DNA from: Echinochloa phyllopogon
Taxonomy: Eukaryota > Streptophyta > Magnoliopsida > Poales > Poaceae
DNA: 64,000 nt
Direction: 5' to 3'
NCBI GenBank assembly: GCA_033239725.1
Contig: BTCW01000005.1
Span: 55,760,001-55,824,000 of the forward strand
In this document: piece by piece, positions 30,414 through 42,475 of the stretch
Numbering within the stretch: position 1 is the stretch's first letter
How the letters are laid out: each line of letters begins with the position of its first letter
Position numbers and translations under genes: made by a program
The notes under the pieces: generated by a model
The model's input: only the letters and a program-made list of their open reading frames with translations
What the model was told of the DNA's origin: nothing
Database searches by the model: none

Positions 30414-32131
30414 CTCTAATTTTAATCAATTCATGGCCTTTTTTGCATCCTTTAATCGACTTTATGACTTTGTTAATCCAGGAAAAAAGATATTTTCCTC
30501 TCCTTTCTTCATGTCTTGGGCTCACTGGACTTATGGTGAGTCTATTAATGCTTCTGTACTTAATTTGCTGTTACTAAAATACTATTCCAGAAACATAGGA
30601 AATTTGTGTGTACACTAAATCTATGCACATACTATGGTCATAATCATAAATTCATTATAAATGGGCTTCAGTAAGAGGATTTGGCATGGGCTCACCTTTT
30701 TTCTGTCCCCATAAGTAATTAGCTCTAAAAAACTGCACTCTGATCTTCTCACATGTAGTTGCCTTCTTCCATCCAGCGTTGGCCAGGCAGTGCCAACCAT
30801 CATCATAAGCAGTCTGAAATATTATGTATTGCACATCGATGGCGCAGATGCTCTATTGTACAAGAACATGATCAAGGAGGACCCCTGCAACAACCTCTTC
30901 TTGAGAACATGTAAAAAACATTAAAAAGCATTCCCATATGTTCTACTGTGTTGCAACATTTCTGAAAGCACCGCAGTGTTGCAATTTCAGGTCAAAGGGA
31001 GTTACAGGAGAGCAGAGGAGCACCGAGCACTACTACGCAATACTCACTGATACATAAGACGTGAGCTCCTGTCAGAGTATGCTAAACTGATCTAGCACAT
31101 GCATCATCTCAAATTTGTTTCATATCACCAGTCTTGCCCCACGGCTGCAGCCATATCCTCGCCGCGCATGCTGCGTTCTTGACTTCTTGTGGGACACAGA
31201 GGACACCGACGAGCCTGAAGAAAGCAGCAACGGCAGTACTGAATTACGCGGGGTTGCATTCGCCTTTGGCTTCGTTCACAACCTAAACAGCCTCACTGTT
31301 GTCTGGAATGAAGCTAGCATGTATGTGTATGTGCTCGTTTCAGTAGCTCACTAATAATATAAGAGTGAACAAAGGCTTGATGCAGCATGTATTACTCGTT
31401 TAGCTTCAACATTGAGCAACCTAGATCACTTATTTTCTGTATGCTTATTATGTGAAGATTGAAATCTTCCCTGCTGCTTTTGTGTTAATTTTGCTGAGTT
31501 TTGTTATAAGTTAATACCTATAAAAATATTTCAATTTACGGTATACACCGGTTGCGACTCTATATTTGTTTTATGTTTGCTGGCATGAGAAAGTAGCATC
31601 CTATTTGTTAGACTTATGTCTCATAGGTTTGTCAAACTATACATATAAAAATATACATGACAGGCTAGACAGGCTTACTTAATTGGCAACAAAGCTCTGG
31701 CCAAACTGAGCATGAAGGATTGTGCATTAGGCGTACAATACAATGCATAAATTAAAGAAGCACATGACAATGCATTAGACTCTAGTGGAACCGAGTACTG
31801 ACCGAACCTCAGATTAGCAAGACTCGCCGGGTATGCCGCACTGGCCATGTTCACCGGCGCGCGCGTGCCGCCATGTAACATGTGCGGTGTGCCCACCTGC
31901 TTCCCCACTCCGACCAAACCCCAAAACCAAACCCAACCAGAGACACACGAGACCACCACTCACCTCTCCACTCTCTCACTCACCTGTCACCCACTGCACT
32001 CACTACACGACCTCTGCAACTGCAAGGGCACACATCGCCAAGGAATCCTATCTGACCTCTCGCCGCCACCCCGCACACGCCAACACGCACGCGCTCCGCT
32101 CCGCCGCAGCCCAGCGCGCGGACACCACCCA
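30414..32131. other. Intergenic, then promoter/leader of the arabinogalactan gene
   Basis: No gene is recognised in 30414-31680. A frame at 31115-31354 (79 codons) has no known domain. 31890-32131 is C-rich and likely holds the promoter and 5' UTR of the next gene. Confidence 0.4.
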
Positions 32132-32578
32132 ATGGCGAGGGTACGCGCGCGCGCCCGCCGCCTCCTCCTCGCCGCCGTCCTCGCCGCCGTGCTGGCGCTC
32201 CACCACCACGCGCCGCCGTGCGCCGCCGCCACGCCGTCGTCCATCTCCGCCGCGCCCGCGCCGCTCCCGCGCCTCCCCAAGCAGGAGCACCAGCACTCCC
32301 ACTCCGTCGCGCTCCCGCCGGCGCTGTCGCCGGACATAATGCCCGTGCTCCCGTCCCCCGCCGAGGACGGCGCCGCCGCGCCGCCGTCCGACGCCGAGCC
32401 CACCATCCCGTCCAGCCCGAGCCCGCCCAACCCGGACGCGCTCGAGCCCAACTCCGCCCTGGCGCCCTTCGGCTACGCGCCCGCCGTCGCCGCGCAGTCC
32501 GCCGCGCCGGCGCCGCCCCGGGTGGCGTGGGCGCTCCCCGTGGGGGCGCTGCTGCTGGCGGCCATGTGGTCGGTGTAG
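32132..32578 (+). CDS. Arabinogalactan protein (AGP25/26/27-like), GPI-anchored
   Basis: 148 residues, single exon. ATG 32132 starts MARVRARARR followed by a hydrophobic Leu/Ala segment (about 11-30) as signal peptide. The mature part is rich in Pro, Ala and Ser, with AP/SP/TP dipeptides as sites for hydroxylation and arabinogalactan addition, and the blocks SPDIMPVLPSP and PSSPSPPNPDALEP typical of the AGP25/26/27 subgroup. The C-terminus (VAWALPVGALLLAAMWSV) is a hydrophobic GPI-anchor signal. The product should sit on the outer face of the plasma membrane or in the wall. The role is not known from sequence. The upstream in-frame extension is in the leader and lacks a signal peptide. Confidence 0.82.
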   Translation: MARVRARARRLLLAAVLAAVLALHHHAPPCAAATPSSISAAPAPLPRLPKQEHQHSHSVALPPALSPDIMPVLPSPAEDGAAAPPSDAEPTIPSSPSPPNPDALEPNSALAPFGYAPAVAAQSAAPAPPRVAWALPVGALLLAAMWSV

Positions 32579-33599
32579 TGGAGTGGGCAGCCATGGTCCT
32601 CACCTCGGCTCAGCTCAGCTCAGCTACTCGTGGATGGGGCAGCGACTGGGGCAGAGCAGTGTCTCTCGCCAGCCTTCAGGCGTGCAGGAAAAGTTGGCCG
32701 TTGGTTGGTCGGGTTGCCTCTGCAGCTTGCATTGCACTACTCTTTGTCCTTGTGAAGAATTGTTACTGTTACTACTCCGTTTCATCAGCATCTAGTTCTC
32801 TCCTGTAAATTTTTAGTTTTCTTTTGATTCATATTTTTGGGAGGAGGGGTTACATTATGCTATAGCCTTTTTTTGTTTTGTGGAATTTGTTAAGTCGAGA
32901 TTATTGGGTGATTCTTGTAATAAATTTGGAGGGATTATTAGTTTAAATTGCCGAACTATGATATGATGATACCTTATGTGAAGTTCAAATTGGATCGTTT
33001 CTTGCTTGTTTCACACTCTACCTCGACTGCTGCTGCTGCATAAACCCATGGACCAATTATGTTCTTGATGGTCCAGCAGAGGCTCTGCTTACTAGCAATC
33101 ATGGTGTATGTGATTGTTTTGCTGCTCCTATAATTTGCAGCTCATTAGATTGGATCATTGGTAGTACTTGATAGGAAGTTGTTTTTTATGCTTCCATTAA
33201 AGCATAACCTGGAAAAAGTGTATGATTGTTCCCTCTGTCACTGACTTTTCGAATAGAAGCATAAAAGAAAAAAACTTTATGAATAGAAAACTCTGAGAGG
33301 GAACATTATAATTCACCAGAAAGGGCAGTGTGCAACTGGAACTCCACATCGAAATTCTAAAATTCTCGCTTTGTTGCTCCTTTCAGATTGGCATCACACT
33401 TTAGGTCCATCATCACCTCATGATTATCACCATAAAGCCTGTGGCATTGCCACTTTGCCAAGAAATTAGCTTTGAAGGCATGACAACTGCTGCAGGCATG
33501 TGAGTTCCCTCATATGGTTTGAGACAGCCATGATTGGAGAAGATCACGTGGCCTCTGAACTATGTGTATGCATATCTACCAAAAACTAAAAAATTAAAA
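32579..33599. other. 3' flank of the arabinogalactan gene; no gene
   Basis: AT-rich with likely 3' UTR up to about 32940 (AATAAA-like word in TAATAAATTTGG). Nothing else recognised. Confidence 0.5.
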
Positions 33600-33910
33600 A
33601 ACTAAAAAAAATAAGTGCATAGTTCCACCAAAAACTAAAAAATCCTCTCTCCAAACTTCGCTATGCACCTATCTCATCAAATCACATCAAATCTCTCTCT
33701 TCATGCATGGAACACTAAACGTGGATAAATAAAAAAACTAAGTTCATAGTTTTGATGTACACGACGAGACGAATCTTTTGAGTCTAGTTAGGTCATGATA
33801 GGACAATGTTTACCACAAACAAACGAAAAGTGCTACAGTGCGCTACAGTGTCCGATGTGACATTTTTACCAAATTTTCTCTTTCACTTCTTAGAACTAAA
33901 CACACCCCAA
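33600..33910. mobile_element. MITE, member of a three-copy family in this window
   Basis: Shares long words with 45799-46094: TTGATGTACACGACGAGACG, TCTTTTGAGTCTAGTTAGGT and AAACGAAAAGTGCTACAGTG. The right end (TTAGAACTAAACACACCCC) is intact; the left end is diverged, so the start is approximate. Confidence 0.65.
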
Positions 33911-34243
33911 GAATATTTGACTGTTGTTCCTCCAAAACCAACTGACAAAAAATTTTCAAATGTGTTTTGATTGACATGAGGTGAATGGTTCTTGCAGTAA
34001 TCAAATTCTTAGGTGGACTTGAAGTAATTATTTTCTTTGCTGGATACTACCTCGTTGGAGCTCAACGGGAGGATATAACTGCACAGATGCAAATTCACTG
34101 TGACTCCACTTAGGGCCTTATTACTGCTTTATTATCCTCACTGCAGTAAGTTCAGATGTTGTGGCCCTTTGGCAGTTGATCCTGAAGAACAGATGCAGCT
34201 AGGCAAATAATATAATGAACCGTGACGTCGGACACGAAAATTA

Positions 34244-34444
34244 GGCGGTGTTTACATCCAGAAAATGGACTGCCGATTCGGGTCTGACTGCTACAGTTTT
34301 GTTTGTATGTGCGAAAAATTATCTAAAAATTAATTAATTAGGCTCAAAATGTTCGTCTCGCTGAGTACAATAAAACTGTACAATCAGAATCTCCTTTTGC
34401 ATAGTGAATTTGGGAGTGTGAATTTGGGATGTAAACATGGCCCC
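34244..34444. mobile_element. MITE with TGTTTACATCC ends
   Basis: About 200 bp bounded by GGCGGTGTTTACATCC and GGATGTAAACATGGCCCC. The interior carries GGCTCAAAATGTTCGTCTCG, which resembles the core of the MITE family at 33600 and 45799, so they may be distant relatives. Confidence 0.65.
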
Positions 34445-35283
34445 TACTTGAAACGAGACGTACATGTGATCCGAAGATAGACATACTGCTCCCAATGGCA
34501 TCCAATGATAGGAAAAAGACATCCGCGACGAAGATGGGATCGGTCGGCCATGTCGTCGTCAGGCTATCTTCTTCACGTGCAGTGTCCATTTGCCCCCGAG
34601 CTCCATCCATCCTCGATCTACAATTACAGCTCGGTAATTAAATCTGCTTCCCCTTTCACTAATCACCGGCACTGTTACCAACTGCAGTTCAGGCTTCAGG
34701 CAAAGGGTTTTTACTGTGGATGGAAGAGAAGCAGATCAACCTCGAGCCAGCCCTAGCAAGAAGGCAAGAAGAGCAGTGACGTTGAGCTGGCCGATCTCGA
34801 TGAGAAGAATCGCCTGCTACCATTTTCGAAAAAAAAGAAGAAGATTCGCCTGCTCTTTTGCGTAGGCTGCTGGAGGAAGACGCCAACGGATTAAGTAGGC
34901 AGTCACGTGCTTGTCTGCGTGGAGACGAGGGCCAAACGCTGTAGCGGCGAGACTAATCGGAGGAAGGAAGAATCCCTGATGCTGTTCCTAACGGCGCTCG
35001 AATCTCCACTGCTTGGGTTTACGGCGTGTTTCCTTGGATATCCTGCTAAGCTCGGGCAATTGGGAGAGTTATAAATTTAAGTCATTGGAGACTGGAACTA
35101 GTGGTGCCTGTTCCAGAACAAATCGGTAGCCTCAAACAAACAGCACGGTTCCCCGTAGACTCTAGTTTTGGTTTGGATCAGAGAACCGCTTCGTAGTAAC
35201 ATTTGAAACTCGGTCAGAATTTCAACAATTTAGGGCGATTTTAGTTTCAAATAAATCCTGCTGGGTTCTGAGTGTCCAAATCT
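34445..35283. other. Intergenic, no gene recognised
   Basis: Short frames only, no domain recognised. It separates the MITE from the PPR promoter. Confidence 0.5.
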
Positions 35284-35405
35284 AGCCCATCATGTGCATA
35301 AACAGGCCCAACCAACAGTTGATGTGCTACAGCACACACAGTTGGGCTCGCCCCCATGCGGGCCGTACCTCAAAACAAAACGTGGTCAGTTGTGGGCTGG
35401 GCCCA
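35284..35405 (+). promoter_or_regulatory. Cluster of TGGGCY (site II) motifs upstream of the PPR gene
   Basis: TGGGCT/TGGGCC or their complements occur at 35284-35289, 35305-35310, 35343-35348, 35393-35398, 35398-35403 and 35400-35405. Such site II clusters are known in promoters of plant genes for organelle and ribosomal proteins. They support a transcription start between here and the ATG at 35575. Confidence 0.55.
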
Positions 35406-35574
35406 AATTATGCGTTCTCTGTCAAGCGAAAAGGAAAATTTCGGCCTTGGTGGCCCGCCGCCTCTTTCCTTGTTGCATTGCATCGCCATCGAGCCCGTTG
35501 GAAAACGGAATGCCGGAGCAGAGAAGCTGCAACGGCCGGCGTCCCACCGGGAATTCCACGCGCCGCCGCAGTGG

Positions 35575-38295
35575 ATGCGACGCCAAACTCCGTCCCTGCT
35601 CGCCACCAAGCTCCTCCGGACGACCTCGCCTCTCAGAAACCCCGCCATCCTCCCCGCCGCCGCATCCTACCACCATGCTCCCGGCGACGTCCACCACCCG
35701 CTCGACGAAACGCCGTGCAGGAGAGCCGGCGCCATCGTGCGCGCCCTCACCTCGTCCCCCTCCACCGGGGACACCAACTCCGTCGCGTCGCTCCACTGCG
35801 CGTCCCTCAAGTCGGGCGCCGTGCTGGACCCGCCCGTGCGCACGTCCCTGCTCACGGCGTACGCCAGGGCGCGCGACGCCGGCGCCGCGCTTGCGCTGTT
35901 CCAGGAGGCCGTCGCCCCTGACACGATCCTGTGGAACGCGGCCATCAGCGCCTTGACGCTGGGTCGCCGGTACGATGACGCCGGGGCTCTTTTCCGGCGG
36001 ATGGCACGCGATCTCGGGGAGTTTGATTCGACGACGGTGGTCGTCATGCTGTCGGGGGCGTCCCGCGCAGGTAACCTTGGGAACGGGATGGCGCTCCATG
36101 GCATGGCGGCGAAGAGATGCCTTGACGCCGATCATCTGAGCCTGTGGAACGCCCTTGTTGACATGTATGCAAAATGTGGTGATTTTTACTCCTCAGAGGT
36201 TGTGTTTCAGAGGATGCCCTGCAGGGACACCACCTCATGGAACTCTATGATAAGTGGGAGCATTTTTAATGGACTTGCTGAGGTTTCAGCGTGGTACTTC
36301 AAGGAAATGACCCGTTCCATCTTTCAGCCAGTTGAGGTGAGTCTCTCTTCTGTCCTCTCAGCTTGCTCTCGTCTGGATGATCTTTTCCCCTTTGGGGAGT
36401 CTGTGCATAGTTGTGCAGTCAAACTCGGTTATGAGGACACTGCATCTTGCTCTGTGGCGAATTCCCTTGTGATCTTCTATTCTGAGTTTGGGCTGCCACA
36501 GGCTGCAGAGGAGGTATTTGCCAGCGCTTTGAACAGGAATTTGGTATCATGGAATGCTAGGATCAAGGGACTGGTCGAGAATGAAAGAGTAAGCGAAGCC
36601 CTAACTGCTTTTAGGGAAATGAGATTGGAAAACCAACCAGATGTTGCCACTTTGGTGGCCACAATTTCAGGTTGCGGTGATCAAGGTCTACTTTCTGAAG
36701 GAAAAACAGTTCATGGATACATAATCAGAAAAGGACTTCTTCATGAGGAGCCCTCCGTAGGAAATAGCTTACTTGATCTGTATTTGAAGTGCGATAAGGC
36801 ATGTACTGCGAGCCTGTTGTTTAGGACAATACCAAGAAGAGACCTTATATCATGGAACACAATGATTTCTGGTTACTCAAGAAATCATTCGCTAAGAGAA
36901 GAGGCCCGATCTATGTTCAAAGGATTGCTTTCTGATGGCTTACACTGCAGCTTGACCACCATGCTAGCTGTCATACCTTCATGCTCTAGTCCAGAAGAAC
37001 TTAGCTTTGGCAAATCACTTCATTGTTTCAGCTTGAAGTATGGATTTGCATGTGAAGTTTCAGCTGTTAATGCGTTGATGCACATGTATATAAGCTGTGG
37101 TAACCCACTAGCTGCCATTTTGCTGATGGAAAGTATAATACCGGTGTCAGATATTGTTTCATGGAATACAATTATAGTTGGCTGGACGCAAAATGGACTC
37201 TACAAAGACGCATTGGAAGCCTTTCAGTTCATGTATTCCTCTTTGTCTATAAATCCTGACAGTGTAACATTAGTTAGCATCTTATCAGCATGTGGAAATC
37301 TTAATCTGCAGTCACTAGGGAAATCCTTCCACTGCATGACCCTGAAGCAATTGCTTGCATCAGATTTGAGGGTGAAAAATGCATTGTTAGCCATGTACTT
37401 CCGCTTTGGGGATACTAGAAGTGCCGAGTTAGTTTTCTATAGCATGGGAGAAAAAAATTTGTGCTCCTGGAATTGTATGATCTCTGGTTTTGCACAGAAC
37501 AATAAAGGCTGGAGAGCATTGCAGTTCTATCACCTGATGGAAGATTTTCTGCCTAACGAAATATCTATAGTCGGTATTATCTGTGCTTGCACACAGCTTG
37601 GGGATTATAGACAAGGAAAGAGCATACATGGGCATGTGATCAGGTCTGGTCTGCACAACAATGTTTATATTTCAGCGTCACTTGTTGATATGTACTGCAA
37701 GTGTGGAGGACTGGATATTGCTGTCAGTGTATTTGAAGCTTCTGCTGAAAAATCAATTGCTGGCTGGAACTCCATGATATCAGCCTTTGGATTCCATGGC
37801 CATGGACTGAAATCCATAGAACTTTTCTGGAAGATGAATGATTCTGGAATGAAAGCCACGAAAAGCACTTTTATTGCTCTCTTGTCAGCTTGTAGTCACT
37901 CAGGACTTATTGATGAAGGGTGGAAGTATTATTGTCTTATGTCAGAGAAATTTGGGATCGTCCCTACACCAGAACACCATGTATGCATTGTAGACATGCT
38001 TGGACGGGCTGGACTGGTGCAGGAAGCACATGAATTTGTGGAAAGTTTGCCATCCGAACAAACGCATGGGATCTGGGGAGCACTGTTAAGTGCTTGCAGC
38101 AGCGCAGCTGAACTCAAGATGGGTGAATCCATTGCCAAGCATTTGCTCTTTTTGGAGCCTGAAAACACTGGTTATCATGTAACCATTTCAAACCTTTATG
38201 CATATCAAAACATGTGGAGCGGTGCTGTCCAAGTCAGGAGCATTTTGCAAGATAAAGGATTGATGAAGCCACATGGTTGTAGCATTGTTGGTTAA
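35575..38295 (+). CDS. Pentatricopeptide repeat (PPR) protein, PLS/E class, probably mitochondrial
   Basis: Intronless, 906 residues from ATG 35575. An upstream in-frame ATG at 35356 lies inside the site II promoter motifs, so I reject it. The start MRRQTPSLLATKLLRTTSPL is rich in Arg, Leu, Ser and Thr and lacks acids, as in mitochondrial presequences. About twenty PPR units follow, visible as repeats of the type SWNSMISG, NSLLDLY.KC, ISWNTMISGYS, GKSLHCFSLK and SLVDMYCKCGG, in the P-L-S pattern. The end (MLGRAGLVQEAHEFVESLP, WGALLSACSS, ISNLYAYQNMW, GLMKPHGCSIVG) is an E-type motif without a DYW deaminase domain. Members bind organelle RNA, often as C-to-U editing factors with a partner deaminase. 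It resembles what I recall of the Arabidopsis At4g19220 type. The RNA target is unknown. Confidence 0.9.
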   Translation: MRRQTPSLLATKLLRTTSPLRNPAILPAAASYHHAPGDVHHPLDETPCRRAGAIVRALTSSPSTGDTNSVASLHCASLKSGAVLDPPVRTSLLTAYARARDAGAALALFQEAVAPDTILWNAAISALTLGRRYDDAGALFRRMARDLGEFDSTTVVVMLSGASRAGNLGNGMALHGMAAKRCLDADHLSLWNALVDMYAKCGDFYSSEVVFQRMPCRDTTSWNSMISGSIFNGLAEVSAWYFKEMTRSIFQPVEVSLSSVLSACSRLDDLFPFGESVHSCAVKLGYEDTASCSVANSLVIFYSEFGLPQAAEEVFASALNRNLVSWNARIKGLVENERVSEALTAFREMRLENQPDVATLVATISGCGDQGLLSEGKTVHGYIIRKGLLHEEPSVGNSLLDLYLKCDKACTASLLFRTIPRRDLISWNTMISGYSRNHSLREEARSMFKGLLSDGLHCSLTTMLAVIPSCSSPEELSFGKSLHCFSLKYGFACEVSAVNALMHMYISCGNPLAAILLMESIIPVSDIVSWNTIIVGWTQNGLYKDALEAFQFMYSSLSINPDSVTLVSILSACGNLNLQSLGKSFHCMTLKQLLASDLRVKNALLAMYFRFGDTRSAELVFYSMGEKNLCSWNCMISGFAQNNKGWRALQFYHLMEDFLPNEISIVGIICACTQLGDYRQGKSIHGHVIRSGLHNNVYISASLVDMYCKCGGLDIAVSVFEASAEKSIAGWNSMISAFGFHGHGLKSIELFWKMNDSGMKATKSTFIALLSACSHSGLIDEGWKYYCLMSEKFGIVPTPEHHVCIVDMLGRAGLVQEAHEFVESLPSEQTHGIWGALLSACSSAAELKMGESIAKHLLFLEPENTGYHVTISNLYAYQNMWSGAVQVRSILQDKGLMKPHGCSIVG

Positions 38296-39282
38296 ACAGT
38301 GAACCAAAACCATATAAGCTAGAGCACCAAGGATCACCAAAAATGATTGTTCAATTACGGTGGGTGTAGCAGGTTCTCTCAAATGCGAAACAGATGTGTG
38401 ACTCGAAAGCTCTTCTGCCTACTCTGGAACGAGTACTGTCCACCCTATGTTTACAATGTTTAACTAGAACTTGATCAAAAGTTTTACTCCATGATACAAC
38501 AATTTTCTAAATCTGTTTTTTTATCAAATGCATAGTCCTTGAATTCCATTTCTATTTCTTTATTGACTGTTATAGACCTAACTATACAGGTATCTAACTG
38601 CAAATGGGCCAGAATTTAAGCACTTGGTCCACTGCGACCTACAGGTTTAGCCACAAATAGAATTAAGACTATAATTCAACTTGCCTCAGCTATTTGAAGC
38701 TGAGTTTAGAAGAAGAAAAAATTCAAAAGAACTTAAGGATCTGTTGCACCACGAGTTCAAATATTGCTTCTGGACAGTCTTCCTCTAACATGGTGTCCAA
38801 CACCAGCTTTAGACCGTTCAAACTTAAAGTCAAAAAAGTCAAACAATCTACATTTTAAAACAGACGAGCGCTCATGTCTGTTGCCGGCAACAGCCCACGA
38901 GCCCCGCCGCACAACCGCATGCATCTCGAGAGAGGACAAGCTGAGAGATGGAGAGCAGAGAGGACAGGAAGGGATGACGGATGCATGGGTGGTTAGTTAT
39001 CTCACTGCCATGCGGGACCCATCTGGTGGGAAGGGCGTTAGTGCAAAAACTCGAAATCTGGAGGATGCCATGAAGAAACAACACAACTGTTACATCCAGA
39101 GGATGATGGATGGCTGTCATTTGGACACACCACAACCCAATCACCCCTTGCACTCCTCCCTCCTCTGCACCACTCAAACCTGCTGCTCCCTCTGCATTTC
39201 CCCCTTCCCCTCCTTCCCTCTGGACACCAACCAGCCCTGCAGCTTCCCCGGCCACCTGCCTCAAGAGCCACCAGGCCGCAGG
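38296..39282. other. 3' flank of PPR gene and promoter/leader of PSB28
   Basis: No other gene. 39140-39282 is C/T-rich and is the likely 5' UTR of PSB28. Confidence 0.55.
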
Positions 39283-40869
39283 ATGACCGCAGTGATGAAG
39301 GCTCTTGCGGTTGCCTCGCCGATCTCGGCAGGGGCACAGACCCGTCGGTGCGTCGCAGGTGCTGCCCTCGTTGAAACTGCATTCCTGTTTCTGTTTCTTT
39401 GTCGTAGTGATGTAGTACAAGCAGTTGGGAGCCTGGGAGCAGTGCATATATCTTCATTGCAGCATAGGGAGATCTCCTCTGCGCCTTTGCCTCAGTTGCC
39501 TGTTGAGGGTGTTACTGAGGTTGCAGTAAACATGACGTTAAGTTAGTGGTATGTGTGCTGAAGTTGGCAATTCAGTGTTCATTAGTCATTACTCTATCTT
39601 TCTTTGTTAGGGCAACTAGTGCTGTTGGCCCAGGGTGTTCAGGGAGCTGCCCAGAACAAGCATCTGATGGTCTATGCTCTGTAGTGGTAGAACAAAAGGA
39701 AGGTACTAGAGTAGCTAGCTTAAGAATTGATAGCAAGTCACATGAATAAAAAAAGAATGTGTGCAGCAAGATATTCAGCCAACATATGAACATAATGTTC
39801 TGAAGAGAGTAACAATGACACAAAAACATATGGGATGGAGCTTAGAACTAAAAAGTATATCATTGATTCCTATCTTTTGTTAGCATACAGATGTCCATAT
39901 GAAAAATGTCAGTTTTAATGATTATCGGGCTTGCCTTACACACATCAGGGATATTTTCTTTTCCTCACATTAACCGGTTTAAATGAGCCTGGCCTTGTAC
40001 ATGATACCTGTAAGCTCAAAATCTGATGGGCTTAACTTACAGACGTGTCTTAAAATTTAAAAACCACACAAATCTAAGTTTCTGAATGTGCTCCTCTCTA
40101 CCATGTTGGATTGTAGGTATCCTTATATTTATCATTTATTTCATGAACACTGAGGTGATTAATGCTTCTACTTATATATGGAATCAGTCTCAGATCTCAG
40201 TTGCATTGAAACTCTGCATCAGTTTATATTTGCTATGTGACTTGAGGTCATTTTTAGTTCTGTGGCAAGCCAGTTACTAGTACATTGCCTTACTACACAC
40301 ACGCCTTTACTTTCTGCTTCCATGTTCAACAGTACCAGCAGGGTCACAAGATCAATTTCTTTCCCACGTTATTGTTATTGCCATCTGATGTTCCTGTTTA
40401 TTTGTGTTCAGGTGCCCCTAGCCATCAGCAGAGCCTTCAGTCATCCTTCCACGGCGTGTCCCTGCAGTGCCGGAGGCCGCGGCCGTGCGGCGCTGTCCGG
40501 TCGTCGCCGGTGCAGGTGGTGATGATGGCGAAGCCGTCGATCCAGTTCATCCAGGGCACTGACGAGCAGACGATCCCGGACGTTCGCCTGACCAAGTCCC
40601 GGGACGGCACCAACGGCGTGGCCATCTTCACGTTCGAGCAGCCGTCGGTGTTCGACTCGTCGGCGGAGCTCGGGGACATCACGGGGTTCTACATGATCGA
40701 CGAGGAGGGGACGCTGCAGTCGGTGGACGTGAGCGCCAAGTTCGTCAACGGCAAGCCGGCGAGGGTCGAGGCCAAGTACGTCATGCGCACGCCCCGGGAC
40801 TGGGACCGCTTCATGCGCTTCATGGAGCGATACTCCCAGGCCAACGGCCTCCAGTTCGTCAAGAACTGA
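39283..40869 (+). CDS. PSB28: Photosystem II assembly/reaction-centre protein Psb28, chloroplast (two exons)
   Basis: Exons 39283-39358 and 40412-40869 (177 residues). The intron has GT...AG ends and splits one glycine codon (phase 1). Exon 1 (MTAVMKALAVASPISAGAQT) and the start of exon 2 form a Ser/Arg-rich chloroplast transit peptide. The conserved Psb28 domain starts near KPSIQFIQGTDEQ and contains PDVRLTKSRDG, TFEQPSVFD, GFYMIDEEG, KFVNGKPA and the terminal DWDRFMRFMERYSQANGLQF. Psb28 binds the cytosolic (stromal) side of photosystem II assembly intermediates, near CP47 and cytochrome b559, during assembly and repair. The length and ends are normal for a plant homologue. The exon 1 start is chosen because it gives a typical transit peptide and correct phase. 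Confidence 0.93.
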
Positions 40870-42240
40870 CCTGTCTGTCAGCTGTGCTGTGAGCTCTCTC
40901 TCTCTCTCTGTCTCTCTCATGGCTGGCTGGGCTTGGAGGTGGATGTATGGAGGACAGCGCAATGGCAATGCTCCCTGTTGCCTTCGCGCCATTTCACTGT
41001 CACTTCTTTTATCTGACACTGCCTTGAGATGTTCAGTGTAACTTCAACTCTATGGGCCGGCAAGCTTTGGTAATGGGCTGGTGTGGTCCTCTGATGTATG
41101 TGTGCCTACTTTTCCCTTTTCTCCCCTGATGATGAGTGATTTGTGTGAGTGGATTTTTGTACAAGAAAAATACTACAAAATGGCAAGGAGGTTTGTTTGC
41201 GCACGTCCATGAGGTGAGAGCCTCTGAGGGAGACTTTCTGCCGCTTTGCCTACAGGCGGTCGTTACGTTAGCCTGAATTAACAAAGTGCGCCCCTGTCAG
41301 ATGCTTTGGATTAAACAAAACGAAAGAGAATTTAGTATCATCTCTCTCTCTCTCAGACACAAAGCAACAATTGACAATTGATGACAGGCTGCGTTTGGCG
41401 CGAACTGTGCAATTAGGAAGTTGGTTATGCTAACTTAGCTGTGGGCATGACAATGACAAGAGGTTTATTATCAGGAAGAAGTGGTTATAGGTTGACTCGC
41501 TAGCTTGGAACTGGATGCGGCTGCGGCCGTTGTGTTGCGTACGGCGGCCAGGCAGGCTATATGGCCATATGCATGGGCCATGGGACTCTGCCAGTTTGCA
41601 CCGGACACAAAGCATGTGGCCACACTGGAAGCCAGCCTAGAATTACTATACAAGTCTTATACCACTCGAGTCTGGAGCAAATTGGCCTCTGTCCTGATAA
41701 CAAGGGGATCTGTCGGTATGTACAGTCCTTTTTAGGTAAGCTTCGTGCCATGCCAATTGCCATGGTATTCTCCAGCCATGTTCGGTGCCTTTGCAGTTGC
41801 AGGCACGAGCTACATGTAGTGGTGTACTGCTGCTACTCTCCATCTGACCCACAACATTTTTTTTCTGACAGAGATCCTCCTCTGGCTATGGATAGTGCGC
41901 TCTGAAGAAATCGTTCTGTGAACTTATCGTGGCTTGGATCATACCCAAAAAGACACGGAATTATTTGACTGGGCAGATCTCGTGGAACCAGAAATGAGAT
42001 TTGAGAGTGACCAGCAGGAAGGCTACATATATATTAACTTCGATCACAAGCAGTTCCTGAAGCGAGCCATGCAGGCATTTTTCTCTGCAGCCCCATGGAC
42101 ATGCAGGTTGTTGTGTGTCACGTATCTGGCAACCAAAACCATAGTCAGTCGTTTTCCCTTTTTCTTTGATGAAAACGCCCGAGATATCAACGCTCAAGTA
42201 CCCGTCCATCCATCCATCCATCATCTTTGATAAAGACCTA
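40870..42240. other. 3' flank of PSB28 and intergenic; no gene
   Basis: A (TC)n microsatellite at about 40893-40917 lies in the probable 3' UTR and another at about 41339-41355. A CATC run lies at about 42208-42230. No domain is recognised in the short frames. Confidence 0.5.
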
Positions 42241-42475
42241 CTCCCTCTGTCCCTAAAAAAGTGTCGTTTTCGCTTCCCGATAAACATCTTTAACCGGATA
42301 TATAAAAATATATATTAATATTTATGGTACATAATAAATATCATTAGGTAGATATTAGAATCTAGTTTTTTAATAAATTTATTTGGAGATTAAAATGTTA
42401 CACGTATTGTTTATAAATTAAATCAAAGTTGTGGCACGGAAACCAACGACGACACTTGTTTAGGGACGGAGGGAG
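42241..42475. mobile_element. Stowaway-type MITE
   Basis: 235 bp with inverted ends CTCCCTCTGTCCCTAAAAAA and TTGTTTAGGGACGGAGGGAG, flanked by TA (42239-42240, 42476-42477). Confidence 0.87.

Noticed and set aside
31847..32131. Longer start of the arabinogalactan protein
   Set aside because: The extension is C-rich leader sequence; the signal peptide begins at ATG 32132.
35356..35574. Longer start of the PPR protein
   Set aside because: The extra 73 codons run through the TGGGCY promoter motifs and do not resemble a targeting peptide, whereas ATG 35575 begins one.
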